From: Nereocystis luetkeana
Lineage: Eukaryota > Sar > Phaeophyceae > Laminariales > Laminariaceae
Direction: 5' to 3'
DNA: 64,000 nucleotides
Assembly: GCA_031213475.1 (NCBI GenBank)
Contig: JARUPZ010000006.1
Span: forward strand, 2,447,501-2,511,500
This document shows positions 44,914-56,800 of this stretch, one piece after another; the first letter of the stretch is position 1; each line of letters opens with the position of its first letter. The translations under genes were made by a program, and so were the position numbers. The notes under the pieces were generated by a model. That model did not search any database. It saw only the letters and a program-made list of their open reading frames with translations, and had not been told where the DNA came from.

Positions 44914-45572
44914 GTGAAGATATCAACTAACGCCGCCATGTAATTCTAAAGATATAGTATAGGTGTCGAAAGGAACTCGCTCAGAAATATGTTTCAAACT
45001 GTCGTCAGAATGTGTGCGTTGGTGGAAGGTTCCATGAAAGTGATCAAAACTTCATCGTAGAGTTCGGCGATCGTGCATAATATTGAAAACCAAGTGAACA
45101 ACACCCTCAGTCAGCCAGCCTGCCAGAGACAAAAGAACCCCTGTGAGTGCGGTCGGTCCCCTGCCGATCCAAAACTTGCATTCGCTGGAAATAATGTTTC
45201 GTCTTGGAAGTTGAGGATATTGCGTCGCTGTGGGTTCTAGTTGGCTGGAATCATTAAAAAAATAGGTGTATTGCAATTGGAGAAACAGAGCGTGGTGGGG
45301 GATTTGACCTTGAACATCGTTAAAAACAAATAGATCGCTTGAGTTTTGCCCGTTGATCAGGGTTATTTCTGTTTCCTTGTGATAATGGTTTCCCGGGTGT
45401 GGATCGTATGAGATTCTTGAAGATGACCTGGTCATAATATTTGTCGATTTGGTTCGCCGATTGGCCCTGAGCGTTTTCATTTCTGTTTTCCTAACGTATC
45501 GCGTGGTTTACAAATGATACTTTAGTGATATATTAGTCGGTTACTGACCTGTTCACGGTGATGCCGCCCCAG

Positions 45573-46334
45573 GTGTTACCGGGGTTCTCGCTCGACGTCG
45601 ACGTTGAACAAGACCATAGCGAAAGAGGGCGGTGGACAAGATTTGCGTGGGAGCCACCTATACCACCGGACCAGTTCATGATACGATTCTTGAATGTACT
45701 CCTCTACGTGTTCCACATCATCCGCTCGAACCACTTTCATGCCTTCCTGTTCGGGAGTAGACATCGCCGCCGCCGCTACTACATCAACCCCAACAGCACG
45801 AGAGGTCGCCGTTATCGCAGGATTTCGCGGGCAAAGGCCGACATGTCCCGGAGTGTGCGCAGCTCTTGGGCGCAGGTTCAGGCTGTTCCATCGTCCCCTG
45901 CAGCGAAGAGAAAAGCGCTCAGGGCGACCGACAGACCCATTCCTGCGAGGGCTAGTCTACAGGCGGCTGCTCCTACAGCCCGGCTACCCCTCGTGTCCCC
46001 ACCTGTGCTGTCGACCCCGTTGGAGGTAGAGGGTCTGGCGGCTGCGTCGCCTTCCCTGAGCCTTGTTTGCCAGGTCGTTGCTACCGTCTCACCGTGCCCC
46101 CTCCACGACTCGACGACGCCGCTATGGATGCCCGATGCAGCAGTGACTGGCTCACTGTGTGCCGACAAGACGTGGTTGAGTGTGCCGCCACAAACCGTCG
46201 CCGTGACGGAACTGTGCCAGTCCGGCCGTGTCGTGACTGCGGGTGGGTGGAATTGTGCCGTCCAGCCTGGCGTGGACGGACTGTGGATTGTGGGAAGAGG
46301 AACCTATATTCACTCCCGACCTGGTTATATCAAG
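45573..46334 (+). CDS. Short paralogue, head exon, copy 2
   Basis: From the CAG acceptor, 254 phase-0 codons to a plausible donor. RWTRF head, FHAFLFGSRHRRRRYY basic block, Pro/Ala spacer, one degenerate repeat-like PLWMPDAAV. Relative to copy 1 about 14 replacements and 5 silent changes, near the neutral ratio. Confidence 0.7.
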
Positions 46335-46960
46335 GTGAATCGACCCCCGTTTGATCCGCGTGGAAGCATGCATGTGTGCAAAGGGAACACCCAGCCGTCG
46401 CCACGGTCTCAGCGTGCGCGGTAACGCCCTCAAGGCACGAGAGGATGTCACCAGCGGCCCCCGGCACTGTCCCTACGGGCATAGTACGTGCATAGCCTGC
46501 TGCTGTAGGCATTTGTAAAACGGAAAATGACTACGCCAAACGATATCAACGTCGCGAAATATAATTATCGGGCTGTCACGCCGTGCGTGTCGAGCGAATA
46601 CACTGTCCGAACTCCCGAAACATTTACAACTAGTGTTCAAGAGGTGCTGCACTGCCCTTCAACGACGAATGTGTATAATACAGTGCAATCGACAGAGGTT
46701 GGTGTATAGCAGATGATCATACCGGCGGCCGAGTCGATCAGCGTCATGTATACTCCAACAAACACCCTGTAGCACCCCACGCACACCCCGTCCCGGCTCC
46801 ACTTTCTTTTCGGTTAGTGAGAGCCACTCCGGCGATGCTAACCTTCCTTTGGCGATGATGGGCTTGCATATATCGATGTGTATGTTATGAAAACCGGAGC
46901 CCATCCGCTCTGGCACCAACGCTTGAACGTATGGCTTCATTGCTAGCTCCCTCCTCCAAG

Positions 46961-47235
46961 TGACCCCTCGCCTGTTTGACGACGATGCTGTGCACCAGGA
47001 ATCCGACGCTATGCTCACGGACTCACTGAATGCCCGGGATTCGCCGGGATTGGCACAATGCCTCACAGTGATGGACTGGACCCAGTCGGGCGGCATCTCG
47101 CGAAAGGATAGCTGCTCGAGTGACGCTGTTCGAGCTTATATGGCTTGGTCGCTATTTGTCTCTTGCATGAAACGAGTGGATGCGATGCGCAGTATGGTGC
47201 CGACCGTCGCACTAAACCCCGACAGCGGCTATCAG
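46961..47235 (+). CDS. Short paralogue, C-domain exon, copy 2
   Basis: Ends ALNPDSGYQ at CAG-GTACGT. The following intron, lost in copy 1, is present. Confidence 0.55.
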
Positions 47236-47559
47236 GTACGTCGGCTTGTGTTCGACTCACGCGATATGTGGACACATATACGATAGGGGTTCTGCTTGCG
47301 AGTAACTTTATTGGTTAAGCCCGCTATCATGCAACGTGTGTGGTTTCCCTCTGCCACTTGCGGGAATAGGCTATGGCATCAGTGTCTTGAGCACGTTGAT
47401 TGTGTTATCATCGTGGTAGTGCAGACCCTGACTGCAGTGATCCCGATGATGCGACCACATGGCTATATCTTCTGTATCACTTACCCTCGAATAAACGTAT
47501 TCATGGTGCCGACCTCGGTACATTGACCGTGCCAGCACATGAAACATTACAAGTTGCAG

Positions 47560-47697
47560 GCTGCCGCACTTCCCGCCACGAATATCGAACGACCATCGTT
47601 TGTGTTTGTGTACGTAACAATAGTCCGTCGGTTTGGCAAAGACAAGGAACTCTTACTTGAATCATTCAAATCTTGGATCAGTTCCATGTTACTTGCA
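47560..47697 (+). CDS. Short paralogue, small helical exon, copy 2
   Basis: Counterpart of 19020-19157 (FVFVYVTIVRRFGKDKELLL). Shares the TGA at the place of a Trp in the long gene. Confidence 0.48.
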
Positions 47698-48913
47698 TGA
47701 TATACCTGACAACATGTTATACCGCGCGTCGATGTCGTTGGAGCGATTCCATTGAGGTTGGCAATGCGTAGTAGTGTGGGAAACTTAAACAGAAAAGGCA
47801 GAGCCACTGCCGTTACTCGCTTCCCGTAATTTCAGAATGCTAAAAGAAGTGTATTTTACGTGATTCTTGACCAATTCCGCGAGGTGTTTCCTCCCTGTGA
47901 TGTGTACCAGGCCGGCGGCCTTCCCAACCTTCCATCGGTCTTTGATTGTTGCTCTGCGACCTTTGTCGATCGTCGAGATGCATGCGCACGACAACCACCG
48001 ACTCACGAATACGCACACATTGTTTATGGCTTTTTTACTGCTTGACGCCCACGCTTCGATGAGTACCGTCGAACGGTCCTCCTTGTCCCAACGCAATATG
48101 ATCTTGTCTTCTTGTGCGTTGGGCCTTTCGACGGTACCGTCCGACCCCTGGCGTATACGTATGTAGGGTGTGTGCATTCAGCAGCAGGTGATGATTCACA
48201 CCGCGGACGGGATCACGACTTGCTTTGATCAGGTCGGCGGGCACGCGTCCATCTTTTGTGGCGGCCTCGTCATCGGCCACCAGGCTTCGGCATCTTCGCT
48301 GGCATGGCCGGTTGTCCCGTCAGTTTTCCTGCGTACATCGAATCCCGCAATTGAAGAATGGGGGCTTGTCACTCAGTTCGAAAACGTCGTGGGGCCATGC
48401 CCCCTTGCGCGTGTGGCGCGAACGCTGCACGGCTGGCCCGAGCTTGGTTGTGATTTCAGCACTGGATGCCTCGGCTTGGTCGTCTCAACCACAAACCTTC
48501 ACCCTGTTGGACGAGACCCAGTCCGACAGCAGGACCCTGGCCAGAGATGGATGGAAGGGTGCCATACAAACCGGGTTTAGTAGGTGGTCTGCCGCCCGTC
48601 CCATGGTGCTGGTAGACTTGCGGTGGAGTATGGCGAAATCCGTCACACCACGTCGCTCGTGTAATGGCAATGACCAGGTAGGTCAGCCGTTTTTATTCGT
48701 GCGATAAATTGTGTATCGGTACGGATGACTTGTACATTTGTAATCGCCGTCATCACGCTCAGCCGATACCGACAAAACCAATATTAGCAGGCAGCGAAAC
48801 GCTTGGTGCAGAGCGTGTGCGAGGGCTGAACTGACAAACTTCCTCCCATCGCTGCAGCCCCGAATCACGTACAGATAGCTACGGTTCCACGTCATGTTGA
48901 GCGTTGTTCTGCA

Positions 48914-49405
48914 GTGGCTCACCTCTTCATTACAATAGGTCGACCCCCTGGACGACCGGTTGTACGTGAAACCCCAAGAGCATGCCTTGTTGTTTTTCGA
49001 TTACCCAACGACCATCTTATATACCAGTACGATATATACGCGTGTAAGGCCATCACCCCACACTTGCACCGAAGGATTGTACAGTACGTTCATATCCTGC
49101 ACTCGACGGATTTGTCTTACTGCAGAATACTACAGTACTTAACTTCCCAACGGCGCTCGACCCCTGTGTTATGTTTTGCTGGCTATCGTCAATGCCGCAC
49201 GACTGCTGCAATAACGTTCATGCAGGGCGCACGGAATCAGGCAAGCCAGAATACGCAGGGGGGGGGCGCTGCTACGTCCGAGGAGCGCGATCGGCACCAA
49301 TCAATGTCACTGGCCTACTTCATGGAGACCTACCCCGTTGTGGTTTCCGTGCTCGCTTTGTTGCTTTATGTCTCTGCGGTTCGGTTGCAGGGCCTATTTC
49401 TTTAA
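48914..49405 (+). CDS. Open frame with a C-terminal membrane helix, copy 2
   Basis: Counterpart of 20566-20931; the C-terminal helix (TYPVVVSVLALLLYVSAVRL) is identical. About 70 bases found upstream in copy 1 (near 20470-20540) are missing, which joins a longer frame. Confidence 0.28.
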   Translation: MAHLFITIGRPPGRPVVRETPRACLVVFRLPNDHLIYQYDIYACKAITPHLHRRIVQYVHILHSTDLSYCRILQYLTSQRRSTPVLCFAGYRQCRTTAAITFMQGARNQASQNTQGGGAATSEERDRHQSMSLAYFMETYPVVVSVLALLLYVSAVRLQGLFL

Positions 49406-50033
49406 TCGTTGACCAACATGTGCGCGTCAAGACTGTTGTTCATGTAGGGGTTGCATAGCGTGTACGATGCTGTAGCTTCTATACGGCATCAACAGATCGG
49501 GGTTAGTGATGATCCTTGTCGTCTGCAGGACCGATCGTGTTTGCAGACGAGCTGCCCACCACACCGCACCACACGACACCTTGGGTTATATTCTTACTGC
49601 CAGTGGTACGGGATACCGCAAGGGCGCTGGAGGGCGACGTTGATCCTACTGTAGGCAATCCATACATAGAGCGTTGTTCAGCATCGTAACGTACACTTCG
49701 CATTTCCATTAACACCGGTGGCGCATACGGTTGATAGAACGGACGCCTCAGACGTAAAGGGTGGCCATATATACTGCCAAGTGCATCTTGGACAGAGTGA
49801 GCGCTGGGAGCTGGCTAGCCATGTGTAAGAACCAAGAGATAGGGACAGGGGGGTACCCTCAAGATTTGGAGGGATTTCCCCTCGTTTCGCGAAGGGCGTT
49901 AGTCCCTCAAGCGTCAAGTGTAAGACATTGTGGATGCTACCACTATAGGTCGGTTCAAGTAGAACATCATTGAATGCCGACTGGCGGAGAAACATACGTG
50001 TCATATTATTGTTAAATACATTGCCTCTCGGGG

Positions 50034-50363
50034 GTGTTTAACCGTGGGTGCTACTACCATCAGGTGACGGGCTTCACTAGTTGCAATATTACATTGTTAC
50101 ATCGTCGTTCGCGGTGCTCGTGTGACTCTGCAGGGAAATATCCCCTGCAGGACAGGTCTACCACATACGGGCGACACCCCCACTGCTTGCCTACAGTACA
50201 GTACAGCACAGTAGATATATCAGGTGTCTCCGAAGTTTCACAAGGCAGAGCCTACACCATCGTCGAACGTAGCCGCGAAAACCTACGTCGCCACAATCAG
50301 TACATTGCCATTGGACGCTGCGCTACCCCGCATCAAGTACTGCTTCGAGATACTCTACTGTAG
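50034..50363 (+). CDS. Conserved open frame, copy 2
   Basis: Contains the same C-terminal part as 21648-21884. Confidence 0.25.
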   Translation: MFNRGCYYHQVTGFTSCNITLLHRRSRCSCDSAGKYPLQDRSTTYGRHPHCLPTVQYSTVDISGVSEVSQGRAYTIVERSRENLRRHNQYIAIGRCATPHQVLLRDTLL

Positions 50364-50939
50364 GACTGAAGAGTAGGCTCGCATAGCCGGTTCGGGCTAC
50401 ACTCTTGTCGGGAGGAAACTATCGCGGCTCACGCACATCTTGGTACAAGATGCCTACACTATGCATGTTGGAGCTCCGACCACCAGGTTGTTTGATAGGC
50501 ACACTCTCCTAGCGCAAAGTCGCACCAATTGAACTTGGGCATGTACCGTGGACACCTGTAGTACTCGACCGTATCGATAGTTACTACAAATAACAGTATC
50601 CCCTCCTGAAACGAAGCCTGAGCTTTCCAGAGATACGAAAACAACGGCGGCGGTTGAGCTGGAGATTGTGTGGAACACACCTCTTTCTGAAACCGAAAGG
50701 TTAGTCGAGGCGACAATGCCGGTTTATTACTAGATTGCCGCGGGAAGGTAAAACAGCCTTGAGGGATCGCGTCGAATGGAGACCGGCCTTAAGGATTGAT
50801 TCAATCTGGGGATGGGTTTCTACGCGAGTTGCATAGGGAACGGGGGGGGGGACGGCTACCATGGCCATGTATGAATGGTTGCGGGTCAAACACACCTCCC
50901 CTTTAGAGACGGTTTTGCAGCCCCGGACACCCCAGTTAC

Positions 50940-51149
50940 TTGATAGAGGAAATCTTTCCGTGCAGGGAGCAAGGTGATCGGAGACTCGTCCTGGATATTT
51001 GTTTCGGAGCTCCGGTTTGTTGCGGAGGTTTGATACCAGATAGGCACTTTTCCTTACAGGGGAAGTCGAACGGGGTCTTTGACGCCTGCGGGAAATATCC
51101 AACTCTAATTAACAGCATTTTGTCCCCACGCGTGTGGCTGCGCTTCTGA
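50940..51149 (+). CDS. Conserved 69-codon open frame, copy 2
   Basis: Counterpart of 22463-22672 with three silent changes and one replacement. Confidence 0.27.
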   Translation: MIEEIFPCREQGDRRLVLDICFGAPVCCGGLIPDRHFSLQGKSNGVFDACGKYPTLINSILSPRVWLRF

Positions 51150-53224
51150 CGGAGTAGGGAGTAGGGAGTAGGGATGAGTTTCCATGTTTGCTGGTTGTTT
51201 AGGGTGGTGCACATCGTAGTCATGAACGTCTTCGATTTATCATGGGTTGGGGTCGGGAACGTTCGCTTAGCATTCCCCCTACGTCGCTGGTCGACGGCCA
51301 CGACCAAACACGATCCATCCAAAAGACAACCCAAACATGGTGACTGAACAAGTTGGAGTGCAATAGGATTACCGCTATGTCCGTGGAAAAGTACGACCCG
51401 TTCGATTATTCGAATTTATAGCACATTCCTTGCTTTTTCGGACTGCAAGTGGCATACATTAATACTATAGAAACTAAGGCGACACTACCTATATTTGTTT
51501 TGTACCTGGGATATTCTCATGGTGAGCAATATATCCCATTGACACTACCCCCACAATCCTCCAGCCGGGGCCAGGAGTACTACACACCATTATGACCGAA
51601 AATGTAATCCCCGTTTAGGGATTGGTGTCCATCAACACCAGACGGGTACAATTTTCCCGGCCAAATTTATACGCGACTGCTGCATGCACGTATGCCATGA
51701 AGCTGGAAAACAGAAGTGGCCCGAACGTTTTTTTCGCCGTGTTGTTGCTGCTACTGTTGTTGTGGTGTACATGAAAAACAAAGCACCAGCCAACATATGC
51801 GGAGAGATGACTGCACTGCATGGAACGAAATAGGTTCGAGCTAGACACTGCATTAAATTTGCGGACATGATACATGTTGCATGAAGTACACCACCTACCA
51901 TAGTACTGCAGGGTCCTTATTTATAGACCGGTTCTATGTTGTAATCCTGAAAACCAAAGCCATTCAATCGGTTTATGCCTCCCATCTTAGGTATATTTAT
52001 GAATATGCTCATTAGTTAGTTGCTCCAGTGAATCGGATATATCAAAATATAGGCCGGGTGCCAGGTAAGAGTTAATGGATTGCTGCGCGGAAGGCTCTTG
52101 CATTCGGAAGGCCACACTATTACGCCCAATCGATTTGTTTGCACCCCTGTCAGATTGCTGGAACATGTGCGAGGTGATAATGCATAAATGTTTTGAAACG
52201 TCATTTGCATCCCCCCCCTCTGTAAAAACATTTCGCAGAGATCAGTCGGAAGGACCACCCGATGCATCACGCTTCACGCTCGTCGGGGAAACGTTCTCAT
52301 AACGCTACGACTCAAGCACACGATACAAACGACTGGCAATCATACGTCGCTGGGCATACCGCGCAGAACCCATCTCATAAAAAGACCCCGAAGATGCGCC
52401 TAAGGCTCATTCCCCTCTCACGCGCCTACATACCATTTTCCTATCACGAAGCAAAACCTATATTCCGAACGTACGTGTGTTACAGGATTGGCCGGCGCTA
52501 TCCGATCCTCAGCATCCACCATCAAAACAATATCCACATATTTTTAGCACTTAGCAAACTCGAGCAGTCCCACTGACAGAAACGCTGTTGTCCTGCGGAA
52601 AAATGCTAGAGTAGAACTACATCTCTCTGGACCGACACGTAAGGATCGGAATGCATCAAAGTACAGAACGATCAGGTAATTTCCGTTCATAGGGTGGCAT
52701 TCACTTCGGCACAAACCAAACGCTAATGTACAGTGCACCCCCCTTGACGTGGCGTACGATATTACTGTGTACCCCCCCCCCCCCCATATAATAGAACGAA
52801 AGCACAGGTGAACGTACAAGTTCGAAACCATGTTGACGCGCCACTTATATGTATATATAACGCCCATCGATCTTGTAAAGGAACCATGTTAAACTGAGGC
52901 ATGGAGTATTCCACTACACCGGTGACCCAGTAGCGGGATATACGTCATCATCGACCCGACCCCACTCGTGCCAACACCGATCGCTAGACTACACACGAGG
53001 CATCGGAGACCCTATGATTTGACCCTCGCGGGGGGGGGCAGAGCGGAGGGTGTGGATCCGGTTAAACCTTTGGTGAAGGGGTGTGTGGTTCACCTCTCAG
53101 GAGAAAAGGAGGGGCGGGGGCAGGCTGCTGTCAAGGGAATCCGAGGAGTTTCCAGACCCGTATAGGGCGGACACTTCTCTTTAACCATAACCTCTTTGCT
53201 ACACTGTGAGTATGATCCTTACAG
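51150..53224. other. No clear gene, copy 2
   Basis: Includes the junction (about 51268-51270) where 1.14 kb of copy 1 is absent, the broken counterpart of 24044-24196, and a C-run at 52771-52783 two bases shorter than in copy 1. Confidence 0.5.
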
Positions 53225-53500
53225 GACAGGGTCGTTCTCGAGGTAGGTGCCCTTGAACCCTCCAATGAATACAACTTCACGCTGAACTTCATGTCTAGCG
53301 TCGTGAATAAGAACACCTGTTACATATACCACATACCTCAGGACACCAAAGGTAAAATGAAAATATGGGCCGACAATCCTGTGCACACGTTAACCGCACA
53401 GAGCTCAACGCTACCTACGATCCACGACAGCGTATACAAGTTCTCAGGGCTACGTCGTGGAAAGGAATCGAACGACATGCGTTCTTACAGTACCCGCTAA
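53225..53500 (+). CDS. Terminal exon of an unknown gene, copy 2
   Basis: Counterpart of 25888-26163 with the same acceptor and stop; Gly to Ala, Glu to Gln and one silent change. Confidence 0.4.
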   Translation, partial: DRVVLEVGALEPSNEYNFTLNFMSSVVNKNTCYIYHIPQDTKGKMKIWADNPVHTLTAQSSTLPTIHDSVYKFSGLRRGKESNDMRSYSTR

Positions 53501-53745
53501 GAAGCAGGAACATAGCCGCGAGGCATAGATACAAGCTACGCATGATATGAAGAAACGCAACGAAATGAAATCCATGGTTTCATAAAAAAACACCACCCTG
53601 AGTATTACAGGTAGCGTCACAACAAGAAAACAGCCAGTCTTCAGGCATGCGATTGTAATGTTAGGGCGGAAACCCGAACACACGCACTCAGATTGCATCG
53701 TTACTGCTACCGGTTACCGCCTGATCACAGGACTTTTAATAACGG

Positions 53746-53889
53746 TCAGAAGCACCGCACTGTGCCGAACACTGCAGCTGTGTAGCCAGTGACAAAGGAG
53801 CCCAGGTCCATGGGCGCGTGTCTCGCCAGGTCGTCGAAGCTCCTCGTCGTCTGGCCAGCGGAGAAAAGCCTTTCCCGTATGCAGATATC
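53746..53889 (-). CDS. Long gene, terminal exon, copy 2
   Basis: DICIRERLFSAGQTTRSFDD to ...FGTVRCF and TGA; same 144-nt size as in copy 1. Confidence 0.5.
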   Translation of the reverse strand, partial: DICIRERLFSAGQTTRSFDDLARHAPMDLGSFVTGYTAAVFGTVRCF

Positions 53890-56800
53890 CTATAAATGCA
53901 CCAGATATACGTCAAGTTGAGATTCCATGGAGAGAGGGCCGCGAGCAAGACATCGAGGAGAAGGCAGAGAGGCGTTGAAAGGGGGTATTTATGGCAACTG
54001 CACGTATTTTCGATTGGCGCATACAAACATTGTCCGATTGCAGAGATAATGATATCGATACTACAGTCATCATATGTGTACGAGTATACCAGGTGCAATA
54101 TACAGACCAGACCCGAAACAGTGGAGGCACACGATTAAAATACCGATACGTTCGTTCACACTCATTCAAGCCCATAGTTAATTCATTTCACTTTTCCGAA
54201 TGACTCAGGGAACAACCTACAGCAATATCGAAGTAGTAGTGCCTCTATTCTAGGTAGTCTATTCCCTCTGTTTCTTCTCTGCTGCACTTAAATTGACTTT
54301 GTTTTTAGCTTTACGGTAAATAACAAAATCAACTGCAATAATACTGATAACGTAGTTAGAGGCTTCGAGTGGAGAGACGTGCAGATAGATGATGGTGACC
54401 GCGACGTTTACTCGCGTTGCTATTTAAAATACGCCCCCGTGTCTCACCGAGGTGGCGTCCATGTTTCTCTTGCATTCAGTTTCAGCGACGGCCAGCAAGC
54501 TGTGCATCACCCAGAGCGACACCGCGGGGCCATTGTTGCCCGCCTCCAGCGTCTTCTCGATCAGGGAGTGCACCACCTCATTGGGCAGCCCCTGGCACGT
54601 GCAAAGACTGCCGACAGCGCTGGTAACAAACACGGCGGGAGCGCGACACAGCACAGGAGGTTGGGTTGGTTCGTGAAGCGTCGTCTCAAGAGAATTCATT
54701 CGGAAGCCAGGGAGGGGACATGGAATTTGAATGTTTGTACTACGGTACATGACCCATACTATTACGTATTTAAACATGGTTGAAAAGCCCTAAACATTTC
54801 GGATGTTGTTTCAACCATTTTGCGGATGAGAACTAGTTAAACTCGAAACGTTGGTTTATCAATGGTAGGAGAAATGGCTGAATCACGACATTGGTTGACA
54901 GACCCCCTGTCTTACACGTGATGGAGTCAACACAATAGCGCGCTTGCGATACACGATGATGGTGAGTAACGGTTATCACTTTGCAAAACAAAACAGATGT
55001 AAGGTTTTGGAATATTCTGCTGTGCCTATTAAGCATGCTGATAGCGGACGAGCGTAGCCCATCAAGGAGGTCGAGCATATTTAGTTGTTTTAACACGTTC
55101 ACAGAAAACGTCTTCTCTGACATGCTAAATGAAACATAACTCGAACGTATTGAAATTTATCGACAAAGCTATCCATCCTGGTAAAACCGTTCGTTGCCGT
55201 GACACCTAAATAAGAACCGAAATCGGCATACACAATCAGAACGCAATGCGACCACTGCGCTCACCTCACGAATATCTCAGCATAAAGGGCGTCCATGGTT
55301 TCATCCTCTAACCAGACGTGCGCTGTCGGAGACTGCCTTCGCAACACCTCTGATGAGTGCCTCATACCCTGGGTAATTCAACGACAAAAAAGAAATGTGC
55401 GCATTGCGTTGATCAAAAGCTGTGAGCTGTACGCGACTCCTTGTGGGCCAGAAGAGAGGTTGCTTCACTACAAGCTGATAATGACATGTTACCGCCTACG
55501 TAGTTTGAAACACGTGGGGCTACATCGCACCCCAATCGATGCAGGTCCTCACGAGAAACACAGATGGGTACTAAGGGAAAGGTACATCGCCAAGTATCGC
55601 AGCGAGGTGGGTTTGGGACCATACCATCACCAGAACCTTGCGTTATTTAAATAATGTCTTGCCGTGTACTTGTGGATACAGGCCAGGTATGGTGAGGGGA
55701 CCCGTGTGCAAGCTAATAGCACAGCAACAGGAAAGGTGGGGACACCATGAACGCACTACAGCACCGAGAACATACACAAGGGATGAGGGGGGGGGGGGGG
55801 CATGCTCTAGTGCTTGTTTGATTTTTTATACCTTCTCGAGCAGAACTGGCTGTCCGTCCATCGTAGATATCTGAAACCAGGCTGCGGGAGACGCCCACTG
55901 CACGAACACGTTTAGCGCTGCTTTCTTCCCTCCTCGTACTCTTCGGTAAATTGCCCGTGCGGCGTGGTAAAAGCCCTGCAAATGCGTGATGAGAGGATGT
56001 CAAGTCATTGGTTTTAACGTACCAGATTTGCGGTATACGGCGAGATATAGGGTGTGTGCTTTGTGCCTCGTTTCTGCTTCAATGGATTACGCATAAGTGC
56101 ATTGCAAACACAAACGTTTGCTTTGTCACTGTACTTCAGCTGAAAGAATACAAACGGTAAGAAAACTGCGCAGAGTATATGGGATATGAGACTATGTAAT
56201 CAACGTAAGGACTGGTATCGGTGGCTTGGAAGCCAATCATCTACCACGACGTATGCCCTCAGGAACCCAACGTCTCGCCAGACAATATGATTTCATTAAA
56301 AGAAGAGTGAGTGCGGCAACAATCTGATGAACAGTGGCTCCAGTGGAGCCTCGGTACAAAACGAAAAATACTGCGTAGGACAGATAAACAATTCCAACAA
56401 TACAATGGTTGCGCAGCCCACAAAATGAAAATCCAGTCAGCCACACTTTCTTCATCAGAGGGAAAATGTCAAGCCCCCAATTTGCATACAGCACATGACA
56501 TAGATATGGAAGGGCCTCACCTGTGCATAGCCGGTACACGGGTAAAGCTCCACCGCCTCTGTTAATTTCCACCGAAGAGCTGCCCGCTCTAAAGGACACG
56601 CCTCGACCAGAAATCGGTCAACGTCGGCCTTGATGACGTACCCCCACCCTCGCTTTGGCCTGGCCATGCAGTCGGACTCGTCCATGTCCATCACTGCGAT
56701 CGTCTTCGCGACCCTCGCCCAATTAAGGGCATGCAACGTATCCACTGCATCCGACGGAACAATAGCTCTCCCCTCCTCAGACACCCAGAGACGCGGCGGC

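Larger units (their letters stand above)
44561..48677 (+). pseudogene. Short RWTRF-family paralogue, copy 2 (better preserved)
   Basis: Exons 44561-44913, 45573 to about 46334, 46961-47235, 47560-47697 and further pieces toward 48677. The large exon stays open for 288 codons (to 46424), with a candidate donor ATCAAG-GTGAAT at 46334/46335. The intron after GYQ is retained, unlike in copy 1. The exon from 47560 meets TGA as in copy 1, and the frame near 48.44 kb is shifted by one base relative to copy 1. Whether this copy still makes a protein is uncertain. Confidence 0.5.

Noticed and set aside
46480-46512. Very short introns of 19-25 nt that would rescue frames (for example GTACGTGCATAGCC...TAG)
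   Set aside because: GT and AG pairs at that spacing are frequent by chance and the well-supported introns here are hundreds of bases.
47560-48130. Stop reassignment (TGA as Trp), because several interruptions in the short paralogue are TGA
   Set aside because: The 1422-codon intact exon uses only TGG for Trp and contains no TGA, and copy-specific TAG and indels also interrupt the paralogue, so decay is the simpler reading.
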